A stretch of 64,000 bases of DNA from Sphingomonas sp. PP-CE-3G-477 (GTDB lineage: Bacteria > Pseudomonadota > Alphaproteobacteria > Sphingomonadales > Sphingomonadaceae). The notes beneath the pieces are model-generated. The model was not told the DNA's origin. It ran no database searches and worked only from the letters and a program-made list of their open reading frames with translations. The stretch spans positions 1 through 64,000 of the forward strand of contig NZ_QAOF01000010.1 of the NCBI RefSeq assembly GCF_003050745.1, read 5' to 3'. A program made the translations under genes and the position numbers. Below, piece after piece: positions 46,657 to 54,260 of the stretch (its first letter is position 1; every line of letters begins with the position of its first letter).

Positions 46657-48375
46657 ATGGCCGATACTCCTCCCGACGCCTCCACGCCGACCCTCCCCGA
46701 TCTCCAGCATTGGACGTGGGTGATGGGGCGTGCGCAGCAGATGATGATGGAGCAGGGGCTCGCGGCGATGCAGGCCAAGCCCGAGGGGATCCCGGCGATT
46801 CCAGGCTTCACCGACCCCGCCACGCTGGAACGCGCGCGCGATTTCTGGGCCGAGAGCCTGACGTTGTGGCAGCGGTTTCTCGATCCCGCCAAGGCGCCCG
46901 AGGCCGCGCCGGTCACCGACAAGCGCTTCAAGGCGCCGCAATGGCGCGAGCCGGTGTTCGACCTGATCCGGCAGAGTTACGAGCTGATCGGCGACCACAT
47001 GCTCCGCGGCGTCGAGGCGGTGGATGGGCTCGACCCCAAGCAGAAGGAGCAATTGCGGTTCGCGACCAAGGGGTTCGTCGATGCGATGAGCCCGACCAAT
47101 TTCGCGCTGACCAACCCGCAGGTGATCGAGAAGACGATCGAGACGCGCGGCGAGAATTTACTCAAAGGTCTCCAGAACATGATGGCGGATCTTGCCCGCG
47201 GGCAGGTGACGCATACGCCCGACGGCGCGTTCGAGCTCGGCCGCAACCTGGCGATGACGCCGGGCAAGGTAGTGAAACGCACGCCGCTCTACGAACTGAT
47301 TCAGTACGGCCCGACCACCGAGACGGTGCTCGCTACGCCGCTCGTGATTTTCCCGCCCTGGATCAACCGGTTCTACATCCTCGACCTGACGCCCGAGAAG
47401 AGCTTCATCCGCTGGGCGGTGGAGCAAGGCATCACCGTGTTCATGGTGTCGTGGAAGTCGGCCGACGGCAGCATGAAGGACGTGGTCTGGGACGATTATG
47501 TCGGCGCGCAGGTCGATGCGATCGATACGGTCCGCGCGGCGCTCGACGTGCCGGCTGTGCACACGATCGGCTATTGCGTGGCGGGAACGACGCTGGCCGC
47601 GACGCTGGCGCTGCTCGCGGCGCGGGGTGAGGCCGCGAAGGTCGCGAGCGCGACGTTCTTCACCGCGCAGGTCGATTTCGCGCAGGCTGGCGAACTGCAG
47701 CATTTCATCGATGACGAGCAGTTGAAGATGGTCGCGTCGCTGTCACCCGAGGGCTTCCTCGACGGGCGGTACATGGCGACGACGTTCAACCTGTTGCGCG
47801 GGCGCGACCTGATCTGGAATTACGTCACGCAGAATTACCTGCTGGGGCAGGATTACGTACCGTTCGACCTGCTCCACTGGAATGGCGACACCACCAACCT
47901 GCCCGCGAAATGGCATCTGAGCTATCTGACCGACCTGTACCGCGACAATCTGCTGGTGACGGGCACGATGACGGTGGACGGTACGCCGATCGACCTGACC
48001 AAGGTTGCAACGCCAAGCTATGTCCAGGCGGGGCGCGAGGATCATATCGCGCCGGCCGAAAGCGTATGGAAACTCACGCAATTATTTGTCGGGCCGCTGA
48101 AGTTCGTGCTCGCGGGCTCGGGGCACATCGCGGGTGTGGTCAATCCGCCGGCTGCGGGGAAGTATCAATACTGGACCAATCCGGGGGCGCACACGACGCT
48201 CGCCGACTTCGTTGCCGGTGCGACGGAGACGAAGGGCAGCTGGTGGCCGGATTGGGTCGGCTGGTTGCGCGCGCTTGGTGCCGAGACGGTGGCGGCGGAC
48301 GGTGCGCGGCTGCCGGGCGAGGGGGCGCTCGAAGCGATTGGCGACGCGCCCGGTGAGTATGTGAAAAGCAGGTAG
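46657..48375 (+). CDS. phaC: Class I poly(3-hydroxyalkanoate) synthase
   Basis: Polymerises (R)-3-hydroxyacyl-CoA, mainly 3-hydroxybutyryl-CoA, into storage polyester on granules. The lipase-like box IGYCVAGTTLA puts the catalytic Cys at residue 307, Asp is at 462 (GREDHIAP) and His at 490 (GSGHIAG). LVIFPPWINRFYILDLTPEK and FMVSWKSADGSM are class I signatures. The length of 572 residues is normal. AGAGG precedes the ATG. The phasin gene follows in the same direction, and the reductase phaB is 4 kb away. Confidence 0.96.
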   Translation: MADTPPDASTPTLPDLQHWTWVMGRAQQMMMEQGLAAMQAKPEGIPAIPGFTDPATLERARDFWAESLTLWQRFLDPAKAPEAAPVTDKRFKAPQWREPVFDLIRQSYELIGDHMLRGVEAVDGLDPKQKEQLRFATKGFVDAMSPTNFALTNPQVIEKTIETRGENLLKGLQNMMADLARGQVTHTPDGAFELGRNLAMTPGKVVKRTPLYELIQYGPTTETVLATPLVIFPPWINRFYILDLTPEKSFIRWAVEQGITVFMVSWKSADGSMKDVVWDDYVGAQVDAIDTVRAALDVPAVHTIGYCVAGTTLAATLALLAARGEAAKVASATFFTAQVDFAQAGELQHFIDDEQLKMVASLSPEGFLDGRYMATTFNLLRGRDLIWNYVTQNYLLGQDYVPFDLLHWNGDTTNLPAKWHLSYLTDLYRDNLLVTGTMTVDGTPIDLTKVATPSYVQAGREDHIAPAESVWKLTQLFVGPLKFVLAGSGHIAGVVNPPAAGKYQYWTNPGAHTTLADFVAGATETKGSWWPDWVGWLRALGAETVAADGARLPGEGALEAIGDAPGEYVKSR

Positions 48376-48405
48376 CGCTACCTTACGTAAACGTCATGGT
48401 GCGCT

Positions 48406-48422
48406 GCACAATTAAATTGTGC
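48406..48422. promoter_or_regulatory. Near-perfect palindrome before the phasin gene
   Basis: GCACAATT-A-AATTGTGC is a 17-base inverted repeat with one central base and no mismatch. It is flanked by GCGCT on the left and GCGCTGC overlapping its right end. It sits 55 bases before the phasin start, in A/T-rich sequence unlike its surroundings. It may be the operator of a polyhydroxybutyrate regulator such as PhaR; PhaR-type sites are TGC-rich, as here. Binding is inferred. Confidence 0.55.
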
Positions 48423-48477
48423 GCTGCGAAAATTCGTGTATGAAGACCGCGACATAACTCCGAAGAGAGGTGCGTGG

Positions 48478-49194
48478 ATGGTGGATATCGTGAAACGGAC
48501 GGCCAAGGCCGGTTCGAAGCTTGCCGCCGCTGCGAAGCCGGTCGCTGCCGTCAAGGCCGCGCCTGCCAAAGCCTCTGCCCGGACTGTCGCCAAGCCGGCG
48601 AAACCGGCACCTGAGCCGATCGCCAAGACGCCGGCATCTCAACCTCTCGCGGCTGCTTTTGTATCGCCGCACACGGACATTCCCGCCCCGATTCAGGCCA
48701 GCGCGCCATTGGGGACCCCTGCTAGCGAAACAAAGGACGCCACGATGGACACGATCCAGAGCATCACCGAGAAGACCAAGGCCCTCTTCAGCGGCGCGAA
48801 CACCGCCGAATTCAACGAGCAGGCCAAGGGCGCGATGGAGAAGTCGGCGAAGATGGCGGAAGATTTCGTCGCATTCGGCAAGGGCAACATCGAGGCGCTC
48901 GTCGAGTCGTCGAAGATCGCCGCGAAGAACGTCGAGGCGCTCGGCCAGGAAGCGGCCGACTATGCCAAGACCTCGTTCGAGAGCGCGACCGAAGCCGCCA
49001 AGACGCTCGCCGCCGCCAAGTCGCCGACCGAGTTCATGAAGCTCCAGGGCGATTATGCGCGCACCGCGTTCGACACGATGATCGCCGAGGGCTCGCGCTC
49101 GACCGAGCGGATGCTCAAGATGTTCGGCGAGTTCGCACAGCCGATCTCGAACCGCGTTGCGGTCGCGACCGACAAGATGAAGATCTCGGCCTAA
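48478..49194 (+). CDS. phaP: Phasin
   Basis: A 238-residue granule-surface protein. The N-terminal 80 residues are Ala/Lys/Pro-rich and basic ([20 protein letters not shown]), which may bind DNA or nucleoid. The phasin domain follows from about residue 95: [19 protein letters not shown], then [18 protein letters not shown] and [17 protein letters not shown], all amphipathic helices as the family needs. The ATG at 48478 has AGAGG upstream. An internal ATG at 48745 would give the domain alone. It is next to phaC. Confidence 0.88.
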   Translation: MVDIVKRTAKAGSKLAAAAKPVAAVKAAPAKASARTVAKPAKPAPEPIAKTPASQPLAAAFVSPHTDIPAPIQASAPLGTPASETKDATMDTIQSITEKTKALFSGANTAEFNEQAKGAMEKSAKMAEDFVAFGKGNIEALVESSKIAAKNVEALGQEAADYAKTSFESATEAAKTLAAAKSPTEFMKLQGDYARTAFDTMIAEGSRSTERMLKMFGEFAQPISNRVAVATDKMKISA

Positions 49195-49230
49195 GTTACC
49201 CGATGCCGTCTTCGGGCGGCAGATGACGAG

Positions 49231-49265
49231 AAAGGGGCGGCCGTCGTGCGACGGTCGCCCCTTTT
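49231..49265 (+). terminator. Intrinsic terminator of the phasin gene
   Basis: AAAGGGGCG and CGCCCCTTT pair around an inner stem CCGTCG/CGACGG, followed by T residues. It is located 37 bases after the stop. Confidence 0.88.
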
Positions 49266-49339
49266 GCGTTTGCGGTTTTCGCGCGAGGTTTGCGGGGGCC
49301 CCCTTGCTCTTGCCCCCCGGCATGCCATATTTTGGCAGC

Positions 49340-49726
49340 ATGCTTTTGACCCCTGAAATGACGACTCCCCAGCGGACGGGCGAGCAGATGGCCGAGCGCC
49401 GCGACGATGGTGGCGAGGATGGCCCCGGGGGAACCGGCGCCGGAATCGCGACGAAGACGCGCGCGAAGACCAAACAGCCGACGCCGTACCGCGTGCTGAT
49501 GCTCAACGACGATTATACGCCGATGGAGTTCGTCGTGCTGTGCCTACAGCGCTTCTTCCGCATGGACATGGAGGCCGCGACTCGCGTGATGCTTCACGTC
49601 CACCAGAAGGGCGTCGGGGTGTGTGGGACGTTCAGCTACGAGGTGGCGGAGACGAAGGTGAGCCAGGTGATGGATTTCGCCAAGCAGAACCAGCATCCGC
49701 TACAGTGCACGCTCGAGAAGGCTTGA
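49340..49726 (+). CDS. clpS: ATP-dependent Clp protease adaptor ClpS
   Basis: Delivers N-end-rule substrates to ClpAP. The conserved core is at the C-terminus: [40 protein letters not shown] and [19 protein letters not shown]. The N-terminal 45 residues are Gly/Lys-rich and flexible. I chose the ATG at 49340 (128 residues), but ATGs at 49322, 49358 and 49388 are also in frame and none has a clear ribosome binding site. clpA does not follow, unlike the common arrangement. Confidence 0.92.
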   Translation: MLLTPEMTTPQRTGEQMAERRDDGGEDGPGGTGAGIATKTRAKTKQPTPYRVLMLNDDYTPMEFVVLCLQRFFRMDMEAATRVMLHVHQKGVGVCGTFSYEVAETKVSQVMDFAKQNQHPLQCTLEKA

Positions 49727-49740
49727 GCTAACCGTCTGCT

Positions 49741-49866
49741 GATCCTCCCCCGCCAGGGGGAGGTGGCACCGAAGGTGACGGAGGGGGCGGCACGCGCCAC
49801 CCCTGTTTCGTATCCTCCCCCTCCGTCTGGCAAGAGCCAGCCACCTCCCCCTTGCAGGTGAGGATT
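49741..49866. repeat. Palindromic repeat, family C (copy 3)
   Basis: GATCCTCCCCCGCCAGGGGG and CCCCCTTGCAGGTGAGGATT are the outer arms, with GACGGAGGGGG/CCCCCTCCGTC inside. The right outer arm is slightly eroded. It lies between the convergent clpS and Crp-family genes. Confidence 0.85.
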
Positions 49867-49877
49867 GAAGGAAGGGG

Positions 49878-50612
49878 TTACCGCGCGGGTGGCAGCCAGC
49901 GCAGGTCGAGCCCTTCGAAGCGGTCGATATAGTTCGCGGCCTGCGCGAGCTGCACCTCATTGAGCAGCGTAACCCGGCCCGTCTCGCGGCGGATCAGGCC
50001 GTCTTCTTCCAACTGCCGCAACATCCGGTTGACGTGGACCGCGGTGAGGCCGGTGGCGTCGCCGATCTCCTCCTGCGTCAGGCCGAGCGTGAAGCTGTTG
50101 CCCATCGCGCGGTCGCGCATCCGCATCCGGTTGCGCATCTCGAGCAGCAGCGCCGCGATCCGCGCCTTCGCCGAGGTGCGACCGAGTGCGGCGAGCCGGT
50201 CGGTCAGCGCGACCTTCTCCATCTGGTTCATCACCATGATCAGCGCCGACAGCCGCGGATGATCGGTGACGAGCCCGGTCATCGCCGAGCGATCGAACGA
50301 ACACACCGTGCAGTCGGTCAGCGCGACCACCGTCTCGGGCGAATCGCGATAGACCAGCGCTGAGACCGCCAGCATGTCGCCGGCATAGAGAAAGCGCAAA
50401 ATCTGGCGGCTGCCGTCGTCGAGCAGCACATAGCTCATCGCCATGCCACGTTGCAGGATGAAGAGTTCGGCCTGCGGATCATTTTCGCGCACGAGGACGG
50501 CACCGCGACGCAAGTCCCGCGGGCGCTCCTCCAACCGCGCTAACGCAGCCTTTTCGTTCATCGACAGGTCGATGAGATCGCCGACGCGGTCGGCGAAGCA
50601 GCTGTCCGGCAC
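49878..50612 (-). CDS. Crp/Fnr family transcriptional regulator
   Basis: A 244-residue regulator. A cyclic-nucleotide-binding-type beta-roll (RRGAVLVRENDPQAELFILQ, DGSRQILRFLYAGDMLAVSA) is followed by a dimerisation helix. A Crp helix-turn-helix (LGLTQEEIGDATGLTAVHVNR, split in two, then LEEDGLIRRETGRVTLLNE) ends it. There is no N-terminal cysteine cluster, so it is not an oxygen-sensing FNR. The GTG at 50612 has GGGGA about nine bases upstream; an ATG 57 bases further upstream is weaker. The effector is unknown. Confidence 0.88.
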   Translation of the reverse strand: MPDSCFADRVGDLIDLSMNEKAALARLEERPRDLRRGAVLVRENDPQAELFILQRGMAMSYVLLDDGSRQILRFLYAGDMLAVSALVYRDSPETVVALTDCTVCSFDRSAMTGLVTDHPRLSALIMVMNQMEKVALTDRLAALGRTSAKARIAALLLEMRNRMRMRDRAMGNSFTLGLTQEEIGDATGLTAVHVNRMLRQLEEDGLIRRETGRVTLLNEVQLAQAANYIDRFEGLDLRWLPPAR

Positions 50613-50812
50613 TCTGTAATGGTCCCCAATGTTCAAGAACCACAGAGCAAAGCTAGGATTTCCGCGCATTAAAGTCGATCAAGCGGGGGGTGTTAGCGCT
50701 ACGGGGGACGCGAACCGATCCCAGCGCGGGACTTGTCCCCGGGCAACGTCCGCCTGTCGCCCGATCGATGCGCGGCCCTTGCGCAGAACGCCAGCCGCGA
50801 TAGACACCCGGG

Positions 50813-52096
50813 ATGGACCGTATTCTCATTCGCGGCGGCAATCGCCTGTCCGGGCGCTTGCCCATCTCCGGCGCGAAGAACGCCGCGCTCACGCTGATGC
50901 CGTGCGCGTTGCTGACCGAAGAGCCGCTGACGCTGCGCAATCTGCCGCGGCTGGCGGATGTCGACGGCTTCGGCCATCTGCTCAACCAGCTTGGCGCGTC
51001 GACCGCGATCCAGGGCACGCGGCCCGAGGATTTCGGCCGGGTGATGACGATCCGCGCGGGTAACCTGACCTCGACCGAGGCGCCTTACGATATCGTGCGG
51101 AAGATGCGCGCGTCGATCCTGGTGCTCGGGCCGCTACTCGGGCGCGGCGGCGAGGCGACGGTGTCGTTGCCGGGCGGCTGTGCGATCGGCAATCGCCCGA
51201 TCGATCTCCACCTGCGTGCTTTGGAAGCGATCGGCGCCGAGCTGGAGATGGCGGCGGGCTATGTGAAGGCGATCGCGCCGGGTGGCCGCCTGCCGGGCGG
51301 ACGCTTCCGCTTCCCGATCGTGTCCGTGGGCGCGACCGAGAACGTCGTGATGGCGGCGGTGCTCGCCAAGGGTACCTCGGTGATCGAGAACGCCGCGCGT
51401 GAGCCCGAGATCGTCGACCTCTGCAACTGCCTCGTCGCGATGGGCGCGTCGATCGACGGGATCGGCACAGAGACGCTGACGATCGAAGGCCGCGATCGGC
51501 TGCACGGCGCGACCTATGCGGTGATGCCCGACCGGATCGAGGCGGGCAGCTATGCATGCGCCGCGGCGATCACCGGCGGCGACCTGGAGCTGGTCGGCGT
51601 GTCTATCCCGGACATGGGTGCGACGATCGATGCGCTGGTCGAGGCGGGCGTGTCGGTGACGCCGACCAAGGACGGCGTGCGCGTGGCCTCGGACGGCAAG
51701 CTGCAACCCCTGACCCTCTCGACCGCGCCCTACCCTGGGTTCGCGACGGACATGCAGGCCCAATTTATGGCAATGCTTTGCATGGCCGACGGCGCCAGCA
51801 TGCTGACCGAAACGATCTTCGAGAACCGTTACATGCACGTGCCCGAACTGGCACGCATGGGCGCGGACATTCAGGTCCACGGCCGCACCGCGATGGTCCG
51901 CGGCGTCGACAAGCTGGTAGGGGCGCAGGTTATGGCGACCGACCTGCGGGCTTCGATGAGCTTGATCTTGGCGGGGTTGGCGGCAGATGGCGAGACGTCT
52001 GTGGGCCGGGTGTATCATCTGGATCGTGGGTATGAGCGGTTGGAGGAGAAACTGAGCGCGGTGGGTGCGGATATCGAGCGGGCTAGCGATGGGTGA
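50813..52096 (+). CDS. murA: UDP-N-acetylglucosamine 1-carboxyvinyltransferase
   Basis: First committed step of peptidoglycan synthesis, adding enolpyruvate to UDP-GlcNAc; target of fosfomycin. [18 protein letters not shown] contains the catalytic Lys. The catalytic Cys is residue 123 in [17 protein letters not shown], so the enzyme should be fosfomycin-sensitive. Other signatures are [31 protein letters not shown] and [17 protein letters not shown]. The 427-residue length is normal. It is divergent from the Crp-family gene with a 200-base gap. Confidence 0.97.
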   Translation: MDRILIRGGNRLSGRLPISGAKNAALTLMPCALLTEEPLTLRNLPRLADVDGFGHLLNQLGASTAIQGTRPEDFGRVMTIRAGNLTSTEAPYDIVRKMRASILVLGPLLGRGGEATVSLPGGCAIGNRPIDLHLRALEAIGAELEMAAGYVKAIAPGGRLPGGRFRFPIVSVGATENVVMAAVLAKGTSVIENAAREPEIVDLCNCLVAMGASIDGIGTETLTIEGRDRLHGATYAVMPDRIEAGSYACAAAITGGDLELVGVSIPDMGATIDALVEAGVSVTPTKDGVRVASDGKLQPLTLSTAPYPGFATDMQAQFMAMLCMADGASMLTETIFENRYMHVPELARMGADIQVHGRTAMVRGVDKLVGAQVMATDLRASMSLILAGLAADGETSVGRVYHLDRGYERLEEKLSAVGADIERASDG

Positions 52097-52128
52097 GGGT
52101 TTGCCGTCCTAGTTTGAGCCGGGGTAGC

Positions 52129-52232
52129 CCTCTCCCCTTCGGGGAGAGGGTTGGGTGAGGGGCTCCACGGGCGACAGCGTTTGGAACGGCCCCTCACCCC
52201 GACCCTCTCCCCGGAGGGGAGAGGGAGTGGAG
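52129..52232. repeat. Palindromic repeat, family C-like
   Basis: CCCTCTCCCCTTCGGGGAGA and TCTCCCCGGAGGGGAGAGGG are outer blocks, each itself palindromic; GGGTGAGGGG and CCCCTCACCC pair inside. It follows the murA stop by 33 bases. Confidence 0.82.
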
Positions 52233-52308
52233 TGCCGGGCGTTTGGCGGTGGCATCCTTGTTCGTCGCGGACGCTGCGGGGTTCGGTCTAGGCAGGGCTA
52301 CACTCCCC

Positions 52309-52335
52309 AGTTCCCCCGCGAAGGCGGGGGCCCAG
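52309..52335. repeat. Half copy of repeat family A'
   Basis: AGTTCCCCCGCGAAGGCGGG followed by GCCCAGG equals one arm of the family A' element; the second arm is missing. Confidence 0.65.
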
Positions 52336-52499
52336 GATCAGGCAATGCTGTCCTCGGTAATCCGGCAGACATCTACTCAGCGCCGCCGGCAAAGCCGCCG
52401 TCGGACGGGTTCGGCTAGCCGACCCGCCGGCCGTGCCGGGCGCTGCCCGCTTCGCTTTGCTCGCGGTCAACGGCGCGGGCGTTGCCGCACCTGCGCCCG

Positions 52500-53222
52500 T
52501 CAGTACATGTGCTGCCCGCCATTGATGCTCAACGTCGACCCGGTAACGAACCCGCCCTCCTCCGAGCACAGGAACGCCACGCCGCGCGCGATCTCGGTGG
52601 CCTGGCCTAGGCGTCCGACCGGGATTTTCGCGACGATCTTCTCCAGCACGTCGGCCGGCACCGCCGCCACCATGTCCGTATCGATATACCCCGGCGCGAT
52701 CGCGTTGACCGTCACGCCCGCGCGTGCGCCCTCTTGGGCCAAGGCCTTCGTGAAGCCGTGGATGCCGGACTTGGCCGCGGCATAGTTCACCTGGCCGTAT
52801 TGCCCGGCCTGCCCGTTGATCGAGCCGATGTTGACGATCCGCCCCCATTTGCGCGTGCGCATGCCGGGGAAGACAGCCTTGGCCATGTTGAAACAACCGC
52901 CAAGATTGGTGTCCATCACCTCTTTCCAATCCTGGTACGTCATCTTCAGGATGGTGCCGTCGCGGGTGATGCCGGCGTTGTTCACGACGATATCAACGTC
53001 GCCCAGATCGGCGGCGACCTGCGCGCAGCCGGCCTGGCACGCGTCGTAGTCGGCGACGTCCCACTTGTATGCCTTGATCCCGGTGCGCTCGGTGAACTCG
53101 CGCGCGCGGTCATCGTTGCCGGCATAGGTGGCAGCGACGGTCAGGCCCATGTCCTGCAATGCGAGACTGATCGCTTCGCCGATTCCGCGCGTACCACCGG
53201 TTACAATTGCGACGCGTGCCAT
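52500..53222 (-). CDS. phaB: Acetoacetyl-CoA reductase
   Basis: Reduces acetoacetyl-CoA to (R)-3-hydroxybutyryl-CoA with NADPH, supplying PhaC. It is a short-chain dehydrogenase with GGTRGIG at 9-15 and NNAG at 81-84. The catalytic S134, Y147 and K151 lie in NIGSINGQAGQYGQ and VNYAAAKSG. VNNAGITRDGTILKMTYQDW and ending GGQHMY are PhbB signatures that separate it from FabG. The 240-residue length is normal. It follows hemH by 30 bases on the same strand. Confidence 0.94.
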   Translation of the reverse strand: MARVAIVTGGTRGIGEAISLALQDMGLTVAATYAGNDDRAREFTERTGIKAYKWDVADYDACQAGCAQVAADLGDVDIVVNNAGITRDGTILKMTYQDWKEVMDTNLGGCFNMAKAVFPGMRTRKWGRIVNIGSINGQAGQYGQVNYAAAKSGIHGFTKALAQEGARAGVTVNAIAPGYIDTDMVAAVPADVLEKIVAKIPVGRLGQATEIARGVAFLCSEEGGFVTGSTLSINGGQHMY

Positions 53223-53252
53223 CAGTCTCTCTCCTCAGTGTTATGTGGGAGG

Positions 53253-54260
53253 CTAACCAGCCCGTACCCATCCTTCAAGCTCGCGCGCCAAAATGCTGCG
53301 CAACATTTCCACGCCGACCGGGCTGTCGTTGAGGCAGGGGAGATACGCGAAGTGCGTGCCGCCAGCCTCTTCGAAGCTCTCGCGCCCGCGGATCGACAGT
53401 TCCTCCAGCGTCTCCAGGCAATCGGCGGAGAAGCCCGGCGCGAAGATCGCCACCTTGGTCTTGCCCGCCTTGGCGAGCGCGACGAGCGTCTCGTCGGTCG
53501 CCGGCCCCAGCCACTTCTGCGGCCCGAACCGCGACTGGAACGCGATCGTCAACTCGCGCCCCATCCGCTCGCCGAGCAACCGCGCAGTCTTCTGGCAGTG
53601 GCAGTGATACGGATCGCCCTGCTGCAACGTCCGCTTCGGCATCCCGTGGAAGCTGGCGACGATCGCATCGGGCGTGAAATCGAGCGCGGAGAGCCCCTCT
53701 TCGAGCGAGTCCTTCAGCGCGTCGATATAGAGCGTGTCGTCGTAATAAGGCGGCAGCGTGCGAATCGCCGGCTGCCAGCGCAGACCGGCGAGGTGCTTGA
53801 ACGCCTTGTCGTTCGCGGTGGCGGTCGTTGCTGCGCAATATTGCGGGTAGAGCGGCGCGAGCAGGATGCGTTCGCAGCCCGCCGCCTTCATCGCGGTCAG
53901 CCGGTCCGAGATCGACGGATTGCCGTAGCGCATCGCCCAGTCGACCAGCACTTCCGGACCGAACGAATCCTTCAGCGCGGCGGCCTGCAACCGCGTGATC
54001 GCGGCGAGCGGCGAGCCATCCTCGCGCCAGACCTGCGAATAGGCGTGCGCGGACTTTTTCGGGCGGGTGTTGAGGATGATGCCGCGCAGGATCGGCTGCC
54101 ACGCGATCTGCGGGATCTCCACCACGCGCGAATCGGACAGGAACTCGCCGAGATAGCGCTTCACCGATTTCGCATCGGGGCCATCGGGGGTGCCGAGGTT
54201 CATCAGCAATACGCCGATCTTGGGTTTCGGAATCGGGGGATGATCGGGGGGCAGGGTCAT
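53253..54260 (-). CDS. hemH: Ferrochelatase
   Basis: Inserts ferrous iron into protoporphyrin IX to form heme. The family stretches are VLLMNLGTPDGPDAKSVKRY, DWAMRYGNPSI, IVASFHGMPKRTLQQGDPYH (catalytic His) and FAPGFSADCLETLEELSIRG. The ATG at 54260 overlaps the preceding stop as ATGA, giving 335 residues. The frame is open far upstream, but that would run antiparallel-free through the oxidoreductase gene in another frame and was rejected. A CHC motif after DPYH is common in alphaproteobacterial enzymes. Confidence 0.95.
   Translation of the reverse strand: MTLPPDHPPIPKPKIGVLLMNLGTPDGPDAKSVKRYLGEFLSDSRVVEIPQIAWQPILRGIILNTRPKKSAHAYSQVWREDGSPLAAITRLQAAALKDSFGPEVLVDWAMRYGNPSISDRLTAMKAAGCERILLAPLYPQYCAATTATANDKAFKHLAGLRWQPAIRTLPPYYDDTLYIDALKDSLEEGLSALDFTPDAIVASFHGMPKRTLQQGDPYHCHCQKTARLLGERMGRELTIAFQSRFGPQKWLGPATDETLVALAKAGKTKVAIFAPGFSADCLETLEELSIRGRESFEEAGGTHFAYLPCLNDSPVGVEMLRSILARELEGWVRAG

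Larger units (their letters stand above)
52097..52499. other. 403-base intergenic region between murA and phaB
   Basis: No gene is seen. It contains a C-like repeat at 52129-52232 and a half copy of family A' at 52309-52335. An imperfect G/C palindrome at 52404-52427 (CGGGTTCGGCT against AGCCGACCCG) may help end phaB transcription. Confidence 0.7.

Noticed and set aside
52380..52499. Small Ala/Pro-rich coding sequence between murA and phaB
   Set aside because: The open frame is only a run-on past the phaB stop with no start signal of its own; the sequence looks like G/C-rich spacer and hairpin.
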